From assembly GCA_002898215.1 (NCBI GenBank), contig BEIF01000001.1, positions 1,493,146 through 1,557,145 of the forward strand: a DNA stretch of 64,000 nucleotides. Direction: 5' to 3'. Made by a program: the position numbers and the translations under genes. This DNA is from a bacterium HR29. GTDB lineage: Bacteria > Chloroflexota > Dehalococcoidia > Tepidiformales > Tepidiformaceae. Below the pieces are notes generated by a model. That model did not search any database. It was given only the letters and a program-made list of their open reading frames with translations, and was not told the origin of the DNA. The stretch's first letter is position 1. Each line of letters begins with the position of its first letter. Below are positions 40,440 through 48,901 of the stretch, in pieces.

Positions 40440-42193
40440 TGTCTGCGCTCTCCCACCACGGTGGCGCCGACCGCACGCGCGACGGCCGCGGCGACATCGC
40501 GATGGAGCGCAACGTTCGCCCGGCGGTCGGTGCGCACATGGACCATCGCTGGAACACCGCGGGCGATCGCGCCGCTCACGGCCCGCCGAACGTCGCCCGG
40601 GCGCTCGGCAGGGATGATTTCGAGCCCGTGCAGCCGCGCCAGAAGGCGAAGGTCGAGGCCGTGCGGGGTCCCGAAGACCTCCTCGAAGGCCTCGCCGTGC
40701 TCCGCCTGGGGCAGGAAGGAGAAGATGCCCCCGCCGTCGTTGTCGATGACGACGAACACCGGGGCCAGCCCAAACCGCCGCACCGCGAGCAACCCGTTAC
40801 TGTCGTGGAAGAACGAGAGGTCGCCGATGAGGCAGACGGTAGGTCCGCCGTGCGCGGCGGCGATCCCGCAGGCTGTGGAAACGACGCCGTCGATGCCGCT
40901 AGCGCCACGGTTCGCGAAGAGGCGCGAGCCGGGTGGCGTTTCCCAAGCGAAGGTGTCCACGTCGCGGATGGGCATGCTGTTGCCGGCGAGCAGTGCGCCT
41001 GCCGGGGGCAAGGCGGCCACGGCTTCGCTCGCCGCGCCCGGCTCGTGGACAGCGGATTCGGCAGCCAAGCGGTCCTGTGCCGCCGCGCGAGCGGTGGAGT
41101 CGAGGTCGAGCCATCGCTCGAGCCAGGACGGGTCGCCCTCACCTGCCAGGCCGTGGAGCGCCTCCCTCAGGTCGCGGCAGAGGAGCACCGGGTCCGCGTC
41201 GAGGATTTCGCCGGCAGCGAGGGTGGGGTCGGGCCAGATGCCCCCGGGTGCAACCGCGATGTGGGGGACCGTTCGCCAGCGCCCGAGCCACTGCCAGAGC
41301 GGCTTCGAGACCGGTAGAGCGCCGAAGCGGAGGAGAACGTCGGGTTCGAGCCCGGCGGCGATGGCGGGGTCGCGAATCCAGAGGTCGTATGCCGTGACCC
41401 GGGTGGGCGCGGGAAGCCCGGCCGCCCGAGTCCCCGAGAACGCGTCGGCCACGAGGGGCCAGCCGAGGACGGCAGCGAGCTCGGCCGCGGCTTCTGCGAA
41501 CCCGGGGCGGTCGAACGGGCCGGCCACCATGAGCCCGCGCCGGGCGCGGCGGAGCCGCTCGGCGAGGCGTTCGACTTCGGCCGCGGGGAGACGTCGGGGC
41601 GCGGCCGAGAGTTCGGGGACGCCGCGTGCCAATCCCTCGGGCGACCAGGCCTCCGGACCAGGGATGAGCGGCTCCCGGAACGGAAGGTTGAGGTGGACAG
41701 GGCCGGGAGGGTCGGCGAGGGCGGCGGCGACAGCGCGTGCGGCGGTCACCGCTGCGTGCCTGAGCGCTTCCTCGCCCTCTTCGGGCAGGAGCAGTGACTG
41801 GAACCATTTGGCGTGGCGGCCGAACAGGTGCTGCTGGTCGATGGTCTGGAGCGCGCCGACATCGTGGGCCTCCGGCGGTCGGTCGGCCGTGAGCAGGAGC
41901 AGCGGCACCTGCCCGTAGCGCGCCTCGACGACCGCGGGGAAGAGGTTGGCAGCGGCCGTTCCCGAGGTGACGAGGACGGCCGCCGGCTTGCCGGAGGCCT
42001 TCGCCAACCCGAGGGCGAAAAAGGCGGCGGAGCGTTCGTCGAGGTGCATCCAGGTGCGAACGCCCCGGTGCCGATGCGCAAGCAGGGCGAGGGGGGTCGA
42101 CCGAGAACCGGGGCAGAGCACGAGGTCGCGCAGCCCCGACCGAACGAGGGCATCGAGGAAGCTGCCCGCGTACCGGAAGAGCGTTTCGCTCAC
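40436..42193 (-). CDS. menD: SEPHCHC synthase (MenD)
   Basis: Thiamine-diphosphate enzyme of 585 residues that joins isochorismate and 2-oxoglutarate. The N-terminal domain carries the family signature VLCPGSRSTPLALLA and MHLDERSAAFFALG, with the catalytic Glu in the latter, then TSGTAAANLFPAVVEA. The ThDP/Mg motif is LIGDLSFFHDSNGLLAV through IDNDGGGIFSFLPQ. Start is GTG 42193 with gaggagg upstream and a GTGA overlap with menF; the longer frame to 42811 is antisense-like shadow of menF. Confidence 0.94.
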   Translation of the reverse strand: MSETLFRYAGSFLDALVRSGLRDLVLCPGSRSTPLALLAHRHRGVRTWMHLDERSAAFFALGLAKASGKPAAVLVTSGTAAANLFPAVVEARYGQVPLLLLTADRPPEAHDVGALQTIDQQHLFGRHAKWFQSLLLPEEGEEALRHAAVTAARAVAAALADPPGPVHLNLPFREPLIPGPEAWSPEGLARGVPELSAAPRRLPAAEVERLAERLRRARRGLMVAGPFDRPGFAEAAAELAAVLGWPLVADAFSGTRAAGLPAPTRVTAYDLWIRDPAIAAGLEPDVLLRFGALPVSKPLWQWLGRWRTVPHIAVAPGGIWPDPTLAAGEILDADPVLLCRDLREALHGLAGEGDPSWLERWLDLDSTARAAAQDRLAAESAVHEPGAASEAVAALPPAGALLAGNSMPIRDVDTFAWETPPGSRLFANRGASGIDGVVSTACGIAAAHGGPTVCLIGDLSFFHDSNGLLAVRRFGLAPVFVVIDNDGGGIFSFLPQAEHGEAFEEVFGTPHGLDLRLLARLHGLEIIPAERPGDVRRAVSGAIARGVPAMVHVRTDRRANVALHRDVAAAVARAVGATVVGERRQ

Positions 42194-43551
42194 GACCCCT
42201 CCTCTCGCACGAGGGCGCTGCGAATCGCGCGGAGCTTGAGTTCGGATTCGGAGAACTCGCGCTCCGGGTCGGAGCGGGCCACGATGCCGCAGCCGGCGAA
42301 GAGGCGGGCGGGCTGGCCGGGGGTGAGCAGCGCGGAGCGCAGCGCCACCACCAGCTCGCCGTCGCCACGGGCGTCCGCCCACCCAAGGGGGCCGGCATAC
42401 CAACCGCGGTCGAACGTCTCGACCTCGGCGATGATGCGCGCGGCGGCTTCCCGCGGCATGCCGCCCACCGCCGGCGTCGGGTGGAGGCGGGCGGCGAGGT
42501 CGAAGAGCGAGCAGCCGTCCCGTAGCCGGCCGCGCAGCAGCGTGCGCAGGTGTTGCAGGTTCGGCAGCCGCACCACTTCCGGCTCCGGGGCGACCTCCAG
42601 TTCGGACACAAGGGGAGCGACGTCCTCGCGAAGCGCCCTGACGACGACCGCGTGCTCTTCCCGTTCCTTCCGGTCGGCGGCCAAACGGGCGGCGATGGCG
42701 TCGTCCTCCGCGGAGTCGGCGCCTCGCGGGGCGGTCCCGGCGAGCGCCATCAGCTCGAAGGTCCCCTGCGATACCGAAGCGAGCCGCTCCGGGGTGGCAC
42801 CCAGGAAGCACGGGCCGCCGAGGTCGACGGCGAACACCGTGCAGGTGGGGAAGCGGTCCACCAGAACGGCGAGCGCCTCGTCCGCGGACCGGTGTTCAGG
42901 CAGGTACGCCTCGCGCGCCACAACGACCTTCGTCGCCTCTCCGCGGGCGATGCGGTCCAGGGCCCGGAGGACAGCTGCCGTCCACTCCGCCTGGGTTGCG
43001 GCGCGATCGGTGAACGGCCCGGCCGCCGGGGGCTGGGGAAGACGGGCGGGAATTGCCCGTCCTTCGGTGCCCACAAGCTCGGTCTCGACCCGCCAGGCGC
43101 CGGCAGGTTCGACGAGGAGAAGCACCCTCGGCACGACGAGCAGCCCGTTTCCGAAGGGACCCCAGTGCGGTGCGCGGTCACCGGGGCAGAAGGCGACCCC
43201 AGCGAAGACGATCGGCAGTTCTCGCGGGGGCGCGTCCCCGGCGACAGCCGCGGGTGGCATGCTCCGCAGGAGGCCGGCCGCCTCGCTCAAGGGGTCCGGG
43301 CCGTTCAAGGGCCACGCCGCGGCGATGCCGATGCCGACGATGGAGAATCCACGCTCAGGCTGGAGGAACGCGAGCCGCACGCCTTCCCGCACCTCCCGGA
43401 AGGCCTCCAGCGTATCTGCCGGACGCCGGATGGGGAGAGCAGCAACGGCGAACGCCTTCCCCTCGGCGGCGGAGGCGAGGGCAGCGGCACGCGTCCGCGC
43501 CTCGGCGAGCAATCTGGGTGCCGGTTCGGCAACAGGGCGCACGAACGTCAC
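42190..43551 (-). CDS. menF: Isochorismate synthase (MenF)
   Basis: Chorismate-using enzyme of 453 residues giving isochorismate, the first step of menaquinone synthesis. The chorismate-binding domain covers about 180-450: KVVVAREAYLPEH, FLGATPERLASVSQG, ALAGTAPRG, KEREEHAVVVRAL, LHPTPAVGGMPREAA, and the Mg-binding SESELKLRAIRSAL. The N-terminal 180 residues are divergent, as usual. Start is GTG 43551 with ggagg 7 bases upstream, overlapping the tetR stop by GTGA. Longer frames upstream are shadows. Confidence 0.92.
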   Translation of the reverse strand: MTFVRPVAEPAPRLLAEARTRAAALASAAEGKAFAVAALPIRRPADTLEAFREVREGVRLAFLQPERGFSIVGIGIAAAWPLNGPDPLSEAAGLLRSMPPAAVAGDAPPRELPIVFAGVAFCPGDRAPHWGPFGNGLLVVPRVLLLVEPAGAWRVETELVGTEGRAIPARLPQPPAAGPFTDRAATQAEWTAAVLRALDRIARGEATKVVVAREAYLPEHRSADEALAVLVDRFPTCTVFAVDLGGPCFLGATPERLASVSQGTFELMALAGTAPRGADSAEDDAIAARLAADRKEREEHAVVVRALREDVAPLVSELEVAPEPEVVRLPNLQHLRTLLRGRLRDGCSLFDLAARLHPTPAVGGMPREAAARIIAEVETFDRGWYAGPLGWADARGDGELVVALRSALLTPGQPARLFAGCGIVARSDPEREFSESELKLRAIRSALVREEGS

Positions 43552-44171
43552 CGCTGGACCTCCGTGGGCTCTCCGGCCCCAAGGCTGCGGTAGATGAGAG
43601 GACGCAGAACTCGGTAGGCCTGCTCGAGCGAGGCGGGCGACTTGGCGGTGAGCCAGCCCAGCACCACGCTGTTCACCGCACCGAACCACGCCCGGGCGGC
43701 GATGGCGGGGTCGACATCGGGAGCGACGTCCCCCGCCGAGCGTGCCTCTTCGAGGAGAGCACGCACGAGGGCGATGAATTCCTCCTGGATGGCGAGGACC
43801 CGGCTGTGGAACTCCTTGCCGCCGCCGAGCGCGTCGATCATGAAGATTCGGGCGAGGCGCCGGTGGCCGGAGAAGGCGTTCATGACCGCGCGGAGGGCTG
43901 CGTCGGCCTTCTCGAGCGGTGCGGCAGGTCCCGCGACCGCCTCGTCCACGCGACGACGGAGCTCGTGGTGAGCCCAATCGAGGAGTGCGAGGAAGAGCGC
44001 CTGTTTGCCGGGGAAGTGGAAGTAGACGCCGCCTTTGGAGGTGGCAGCTTCGGCGGCGATCTCGTCCACGCTGGCGGCGTGGTAACCCCGTGCGGCGAAA
44101 ACCCTCAGGGCCGCATCGAGGATGCGGCCGCGGCGATCGTGAGCGCGTACTTGCTGGGCCCGTTGGGTCAT
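43548..44171 (-). CDS. TetR-family transcriptional regulator heading the men operon
   Basis: Repressor-type protein of 207 residues. The N-terminal helix-turn-helix (about 12-60) is typical: RRGRILDAALRVFAARGYHA, then SVDEIAAEAATSKGGVYFHF with PGKQALFLALLDWA. The C-terminal part is helical and ligand-binding, with no identified ligand. The ATG at 44171 is chosen because longer frames add non-homologous Arg/Pro sequence. Its stop overlaps menF, so regulator and menaquinone genes are one transcript. A palindrome lies 14 bases upstream of the start, consistent with autoregulation. Confidence 0.9.
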   Translation of the reverse strand: MTQRAQQVRAHDRRGRILDAALRVFAARGYHAASVDEIAAEAATSKGGVYFHFPGKQALFLALLDWAHHELRRRVDEAVAGPAAPLEKADAALRAVMNAFSGHRRLARIFMIDALGGGKEFHSRVLAIQEEFIALVRALLEEARSAGDVAPDVDPAIAARAWFGAVNSVVLGWLTAKSPASLEQAYRVLRPLIYRSLGAGEPTEVQR

Positions 44172-44184
44172 CGTTCGGAAAACC

Positions 44185-44200
44185 GACCGACGAGTCGGTC
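44185..44200 (-). promoter_or_regulatory. TetR-type operator upstream of tetR-men
   Basis: GACCGAC-GA-GTCGGTC is a perfect 7-bp inverted repeat with a 2-base spacer, 14-29 bases before the tetR start. Its size and (A)CCGAC..GTCGG(T) style fit operators of AcrR/TetR-family proteins. Binding here would block transcription of the whole tetR-menFDHBCE unit. Confidence 0.65.
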
Positions 44201-44284
44201 GCTTGCATCGTACCGCGCCAGGACGCATGCGGGAGTAAGCGTCCCGACACCGTTCGGCTGGATGCCGAGGGGCGCCGACCGTAG

Positions 44285-44311
44285 GAGGGCCGGGCTCCAC
44301 GCCCGGCCCTC
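44285..44311 (-). terminator. Hairpin after the aldehyde oxidoreductase gene
   Basis: Perfect 10-bp stem (gagggccggg / cccggccctc) with a 7-base loop, 28 bases after the stop of the oxidoreductase gene on the minus strand and upstream of the tetR operator. No T-run follows. Confidence 0.6.
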
Positions 44312-44338
44312 GTCGTTCCCGACGGTGAGTCCGCTGGT

Positions 44339-46237
44339 CTAGCCGTGGAGAACAGCAGCGACGTCGGCGAGGCCGAGCGACTCCAGCTTGGCCTTGGAGG
44401 GCTTGCAGGTCTCCACGTCCCAGTCGCACGCCTTCAGGTATTCCACCTCGAGCGTTTCGGTATCGAGCTTGATGCCCTGGAGCGGGCCTGCGCGTGTGCC
44501 CTCGTCGCTCTCACCGGTGACGCGTGGCGGCACCGCGCGCTTGCGCGGATTTCCGCCTTCGCGGATCTCGTAGGCCATGCGCAGGTTGGCGATTCGCTCT
44601 CCGATCTGCATGACCTCGTCCATGGTCATGTCCCAGCCGGTCACGGCGTTGAACCACGAGGGGATGTTCGCGGTGTTGGCAGCCATCATGATGAACTGGC
44701 ACATGCCGCCCGCGTTGACCACGTGCATGTACTCGCTCGCCGCCTTGTGGTGCTCGCCGCGGCCGTGGTACTGCGTCTTGTCCGCAGGGGCGGGCGGGAT
44801 GCGGCCGAGTCGCCGGTTCCCCTCGTACTGGGTGTGGCGGGCCGGAGTCGGGTCGAGCTTGTAGGTGGTGTAGTACTCCGGCTGCAGCTTCGGGTCGTGC
44901 ATCGGCACTTCCTGGCCGCCGATGTGGATGGCGTACTTCGCCGCTTCGGGGCCGAGGCGCTCGGCAGCCTTCGCCACCCCATCGGCGAAGACTGCGCCGA
45001 TGCCCTTCCGTTCACCCATGAGCTTCACGAGCTCGACGATGCAGTCCGGGTCGCCCCAGCGAAGCTCGAGGCCGTCGGTGTCCTCCTTGGTGATGATGCC
45101 CCGCTCGTAGCACTCGATCGCCATCGAGACGGTCGCGCCGGCGCTGATCACGTCGAAGCCGTACTGGTTGCAGAGGTGGTTGAGGTAGATGAGCGCATCG
45201 GGTTCGGTCATCAGGTTCATCGTCCCGAAGGCCGCCATGGCCTCGTACTCGGGGCGATGGGTGTGGCGCGGGTACGGGTACTTGGGGTTCGAAGATTCGA
45301 CGGATTCGGCGCCGCACGCCATGGGGCAGTGCCAGCAGCCGTACGACTTCTCCATCTTCGGGTTGATGGCAGTAGCGCCGTCGATCTTCTTGGCGTTCTC
45401 AGGGCCGAGGTCGAGGATGCCGACGCCGCCCCAGTTCTTGACGGGCGAGTCGCCGTTGAGCGCGCTCGCAGCCGTAATCCCCGTCGTTCCGAAGTTGTGG
45501 AAGAAATCGCGGAGCGGCTTGACGAAGTCGTCGAGGTTCGCCCGAAGCATTTTCAGCACCTCGGGCGTTTGGGCGATGATCTTCCGGTCGGCGACCACAA
45601 CGACGGCCTTCAGGTTCTTGGAGCCCATGACGGCGCCCACACCCGAACGGGCGGCGAGCCGGCCATGGTCGTTGCAGATGCCGCTGATGAGGGAGAGCCG
45701 TTCGCCGGCAGGCCCGATGGTGGCGACGCTCGCGCGCTTCCCGTGGCGCGCCTTCAGCTCCATTTCGGTATCGATGGCCATCCGCCCCCAGAGGTCGGAG
45801 GCGTCGCGGAGTTCGACCTTGTCGTTCTCGATGAGGAGGTAGACGGGCTTCTCGGCCTTCCCGAAGAACATGATCCCGTCCCACCCGGCGAGCTTCAGCA
45901 CGCCACCGAAGTCGCCGCCACAGTTCGCGTCCCCCCAACCGCCGGTGAGCGGGCTCTTGCAGACCACCTGCCACCGCTGCCCGAAGAGGGGCGTGCCGGT
46001 GAGCAGGCCCGCGAACATGCCGAGCATGTTCTCGGGGCCGAGCGGGTCAGCCCCGCGGGGAACCCGATCCCACATGTAACGGGCACCGAGCCCGTACCCG
46101 CCGAGGTATCGGCGATAGAGCGACTCGTCAGGGTGTTCGACGGTGATCTCGCCGGTGGAGAGGTTGACGTTGAGCAGCTTGCCGTTGAACGCACGCTCGG
46201 CGAGCTGCGATTGGGTCGCAGCGGTAGCTTCGGCCAC
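44339..46237 (-). CDS. aor: Aldehyde:ferredoxin oxidoreductase (tungstopterin family)
   Basis: Enzyme of 632 residues of the AOR family, which oxidises aldehydes to acids using a tungsten-bispterin and one [4Fe-4S] cluster. The N-terminal domain starts FNGKLLNVNLSTGEITVEHP, then YLGGYGLGARYMWDR. Pterin-binding loops include RSGVGAVMGSKNLKAVVV; cluster Cys are in YGCWHCPMACGAES plus a C-terminal Cys (ACDWDVETCKP). GTG 46237 is chosen because aaggag lies 7 bases upstream; another GTG two codons earlier is too close to it. No partner subunit is adjacent. Substrate (aliphatic, aromatic or other) cannot be read. Confidence 0.92.
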   Translation of the reverse strand: MAEATAATQSQLAERAFNGKLLNVNLSTGEITVEHPDESLYRRYLGGYGLGARYMWDRVPRGADPLGPENMLGMFAGLLTGTPLFGQRWQVVCKSPLTGGWGDANCGGDFGGVLKLAGWDGIMFFGKAEKPVYLLIENDKVELRDASDLWGRMAIDTEMELKARHGKRASVATIGPAGERLSLISGICNDHGRLAARSGVGAVMGSKNLKAVVVVADRKIIAQTPEVLKMLRANLDDFVKPLRDFFHNFGTTGITAASALNGDSPVKNWGGVGILDLGPENAKKIDGATAINPKMEKSYGCWHCPMACGAESVESSNPKYPYPRHTHRPEYEAMAAFGTMNLMTEPDALIYLNHLCNQYGFDVISAGATVSMAIECYERGIITKEDTDGLELRWGDPDCIVELVKLMGERKGIGAVFADGVAKAAERLGPEAAKYAIHIGGQEVPMHDPKLQPEYYTTYKLDPTPARHTQYEGNRRLGRIPPAPADKTQYHGRGEHHKAASEYMHVVNAGGMCQFIMMAANTANIPSWFNAVTGWDMTMDEVMQIGERIANLRMAYEIREGGNPRKRAVPPRVTGESDEGTRAGPLQGIKLDTETLEVEYLKACDWDVETCKPSKAKLESLGLADVAAVLHG

Positions 46238-46303
46238 GGACACACTCCTTCCGCCCGGTAGGGTCTCGAAGGGAATACTACGCGGCCGGCGAAGGACTGC
46301 AAT

Positions 46304-46323
46304 ATGCCGGCGTCGGCATGCCG
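46304..46323 (-). promoter_or_regulatory. Overlapping palindromes upstream of the aldehyde oxidoreductase gene
   Basis: Two overlapping inverted repeats, atgccg-gcgt-cggcat (46304-46319) and cggcatgccg (46314-46323), lie 67-86 bases before the gene start. They could be an operator; no regulator gene is adjacent, and GC-rich sequence yields such palindromes by chance. Confidence 0.3.
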
Positions 46324-46338
46324 GCGAGCGGCAATGAA

Positions 46339-46364
46339 GAGGGGGCGACCCGGGTCGCCCCCTC
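46339..46364 (-). terminator. Terminator of the ribosomal superoperon
   Basis: A 26-base perfect palindrome (13-bp arms, gagggggcgaccc / gggtcgccccctc) begins 23 bases after the rpsI stop. On the minus strand it is followed by ttcatt, a weak T-rich stretch. It is the first strong hairpin seen after the long ribosomal transcript. Confidence 0.75.
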
Positions 46365-46386
46365 GGTCGTGCCCCGGAGCGGGCTG

Positions 46387-46782
46387 TTACCGCTTGGTGA
46401 ACTGCGGAGCCTTGCGGGCGCGCTTGAGCCCGGCCTTCTTCCGCTCCTTCATGCGCGGGTCGCGGGTGAGGAGGTTCGTCGGCCGTTTGAGGAGAGGTTT
46501 GATGGAGGGGTCCGAAGCCACGAGCGCCCGGGCGATGCCCATCTTGATGGCCCCCGCCCAGCCCGAAAGGCCGCCACCTTCGCACTTCGCCACAACGCTG
46601 AACTCCCGCTCTTTGCCGACGCGAACCAGAGGCGCGAGGATTTCGGCTCGGTGAACCTCCCGGGGGAACACTTCCTCCATGGGCTTCCCGTTCACGATCA
46701 CGGCTCCGTTCCCGGGGTAGAGCCGCACCCGCGCGACGGCGGTCTTTCGGCGGCCGGTGCCGTAGTAGTAGTGCTCAGCCAT
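46387..46782 (-). CDS. rpsI: Ribosomal protein uS9
   Basis: Small-subunit protein of 131 residues that reaches the P-site tRNA with its C-terminal tail. It starts YYYGTGRRKTAVARVRLYPG, has GGGLSGWAGAIKMGIARALV, and ends RDPRMKERKKAGLKRARKAP, QFTKR, the canonical KR terminus. It lies 3 bases after rplM, the invariable rplM-rpsI pair, and is the last gene of the superoperon. Confidence 0.97.
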   Translation of the reverse strand: MAEHYYYGTGRRKTAVARVRLYPGNGAVIVNGKPMEEVFPREVHRAEILAPLVRVGKEREFSVVAKCEGGGLSGWAGAIKMGIARALVASDPSIKPLLKRPTNLLTRDPRMKERKKAGLKRARKAPQFTKR

Positions 46783-46785
46783 TGG

Positions 46786-47577
46786 CTACTCCTCGCTCTC
46801 GCTGGGGGACTGGCCGCCCGTGCGCCGGGCGCGCGTCCGGCGTCGGGGCGAAGCCTCGTCGGCCGGCTCAGGCGCCTCGAAGGACGCCTCCGCCTGCGGC
46901 TCGGCTCCAGCGGTCGTCCGTCGAGTCCGGCGGCGGGGCGCGCCCTCGGCCGGGGGAGCCGCCTCAGGTATCTCGGCGACGGCGGCCCCTTCGGGGGCGG
47001 CCTCGACTGCAGGAGCCGCCTCCTCCTCGCGAGCGGGCGCTTCGGTCGCAGCGGCGACCACTGCCAGCCCGCGCAGCGGCCGGAGGCGCGGAGGCTTCTT
47101 CGCCATGTCCTCGCGAACACGCGCCAGCAATTCCGCCTGGCGGCGCTGGCGCTCCCGTTCGGCGCCGATGAGTTGCGCCTGATGCGGGTGTTCCGGACCG
47201 GGATACACCTTCAGGTGCTTCAGCAGACGCTCCCCGAGGGACGTCTTCGGCAGCATGCCCCAAACAGCTCGCTTGATCACCCGTTCGGGGTGCTTGGCGA
47301 GCTCCTCTTCGAAGGAGCGCCACTTCAGGCCACCGGGGTAGCCGGAGTGCCGGTAGTACACCTTCTCCTCGCGCTTCTTGCCGGAGAGGCGGATCTTGGC
47401 AGCGTTGATGACGACCACGAAGTCGCCGGCGTCGAGGTGGGGCTCGAAGGTCGGCTTATGCTTCCCCCGCAGGAGGCGCGCCACCTCGCTGGCCACGCGC
47501 CCGAGCGGCCGGTCGGCCGCATCGACGACGTGCCAGTCCTTCCAGATTTCGTTCGCCTTCAGGCGGATCGTGTTCAT
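46786..47577 (-). CDS. rplM: Ribosomal protein uL13 with long C-terminal extension
   Basis: Large-subunit assembly protein. The first 145 residues are standard uL13 ([72 protein letters not shown]). The protein then runs on to 263 residues with a low-complexity Ala/Glu/Pro/Arg tail ending in three Arg-rich patches ([22 protein letters not shown]) and an acidic end. Normal uL13 is about 140-150 residues. Coupled to truA by an ATGA overlap. Confidence 0.95.
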   Translation of the reverse strand: MNTIRLKANEIWKDWHVVDAADRPLGRVASEVARLLRGKHKPTFEPHLDAGDFVVVINAAKIRLSGKKREEKVYYRHSGYPGGLKWRSFEEELAKHPERVIKRAVWGMLPKTSLGERLLKHLKVYPGPEHPHQAQLIGAERERQRRQAELLARVREDMAKKPPRLRPLRGLAVVAAATEAPAREEEAAPAVEAAPEGAAVAEIPEAAPPAEGAPRRRTRRTTAGAEPQAEASFEAPEPADEASPRRRTRARRTGGQSPSESEE

Positions 47578-48332
47578 TGCTCGTACCCCTCATCATACGA
47601 GACGCTCCACAGGCAGAGTCCATGGGGCGGTGCTGCCGGTCCCATGGAGCAGGGCGTTGCCTGGCGGAGCAGCTCGCTGAACTGCTCGGCAGTAAGGCGG
47701 CCGCGGCCTACCTGAACGAGGGCTCCGACGATGCGGCGGACCATCTGTGGCAGGAAGGCATCGGCCTCGATTTCGAACAGCAGGCAGCAGCCTTCGCTGC
47801 GCCACGCTGCACGGTAGACGGTGCGAACGCTCGAACGGCCCGCCGGTAGCGGACCGGAGCATGCCGCAAAGTCGCGCCGGCCCACGAGGGCCTCGGCAGC
47901 GCTCTGCATCGCGGCCACCTCCAGCCCTGGTCCGACGTGCCAGGCGACCCGGCGGAGAAGCGGCTGGCGTTCGGGCGAAGTGAGGAGGGTGTAGCGGTAC
48001 GAGCGGCGGCGCGCCCACCGCCGCGGGTCGAACCGGGGATCCGTTTCGCGAACGCAGCGAACGGCGACGTCTTCGGGCAGGAGAGCGTTGAGCGCGCGCC
48101 CGATGGTCTCGGGGTCGAGCCGGGTATCGGCATCCCAGGCTGCGACCTGCCCCCGAGCGTGGACGCCGGCATCGGTGCGGCCCGCCAGCCGGACCCGCGT
48201 CGGGACGCCGAAGAGCCGCTGCGCCGCCTCTTCGAGAACGCCCTGAACGGTGCGTGCGTTCGGCTGGAGTTGGGAGCCGGCAAACGCAGCGCCGTCGTAG
48301 CTGACGGTAGCCGCGAACCGCCGCAGGGCCAC
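47574..48332 (-). CDS. truA: tRNA pseudouridine(38-40) synthase
   Basis: Enzyme of 252 residues that converts uridines 38-40 of the anticodon stem to pseudouridine. The catalytic Asp54 is in the motif [16 protein letters not shown]; other family blocks are [44 protein letters not shown] and [22 protein letters not shown] 48332 is chosen: aaggag lies 7 bases upstream, within the end of rplQ, and it gives the standard start. Lies between rplQ and rplM, a common arrangement. Confidence 0.94.
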   Translation of the reverse strand: MALRRFAATVSYDGAAFAGSQLQPNARTVQGVLEEAAQRLFGVPTRVRLAGRTDAGVHARGQVAAWDADTRLDPETIGRALNALLPEDVAVRCVRETDPRFDPRRWARRRSYRYTLLTSPERQPLLRRVAWHVGPGLEVAAMQSAAEALVGRRDFAACSGPLPAGRSSVRTVYRAAWRSEGCCLLFEIEADAFLPQMVRRIVGALVQVGRGRLTAEQFSELLRQATPCSMGPAAPPHGLCLWSVSYDEGYEQ

Positions 48333-48336
48333 TCCT

Positions 48337-48897
48337 TCACTCCTTCGTCTCCTCCGGCGCGGTCTCCGGCGCCGCGGGAGCGTCGGATTCGGAGGCCGCA
48401 CTGTTGGTGTCGTCCGCAGGGCCCTCCGCTGGTGTCGGCTGCTGGGCCGCAGGCGCCGGTGACGCCGCCTGCGCCGCGGCCCGCCGCGTCGAGGCCGACT
48501 GCGGCCGTGCGGGGCGGCGATGAGGCCGCTCCGCCGGCGGGGCGAGGTCCACCAGCTCGATGGCAGCCATGGGTGCGCCGTCGCCGAGCCGTCGTTCGAG
48601 CTTCGTGATGCGGAGGTACCCGCCGTTCCGGTCCTTCATGCGGGGCGCGATGTCGGAGAACAGCTTCCGCACCACCTTCGGGTCGTAGATGAAGGCGAGC
48701 GCCTGGCGCCGGGCGTGGAGATCTCCTCGCTTGCCGAGGGTGATCATCTTCTCGGCGAGGGGGCGGATCTCCTTCGCCTTCGCCTCCGTGGTGGTGATGC
48801 GCTCGTGCCGCAACAACTCGGTCACGAGGTTGCGGTAGAGCGCGAGGCGGTGGGCCGTATCGCGGCCGAGATGGCGACCCGCGACGCGATGACGCAT
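48337..48897 (-). CDS. rplQ: Ribosomal protein bL17 with C-terminal extension
   Basis: Large-subunit protein near the exit tunnel. The first 115 residues are standard ([67 protein letters not shown]). A further 70 residues of Ala/Pro/Arg and then acidic low-complexity sequence follow (to 186 residues), longer than the usual 115-140. It lies 4 bases after rpoA. Confidence 0.95.
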   Translation of the reverse strand: MRHRVAGRHLGRDTAHRLALYRNLVTELLRHERITTTEAKAKEIRPLAEKMITLGKRGDLHARRQALAFIYDPKVVRKLFSDIAPRMKDRNGGYLRITKLERRLGDGAPMAAIELVDLAPPAERPHRRPARPQSASTRRAAAQAASPAPAAQQPTPAEGPADDTNSAASESDAPAAPETAPEETKE

Positions 48898-48901
48898 GAC
48901 G

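Noticed and set aside
44345..46261. 638-codon open frame antisense to the aldehyde oxidoreductase
   Set aside because: Shadow frame with no recognisable motif; the oxidoreductase on the other strand is unambiguous.
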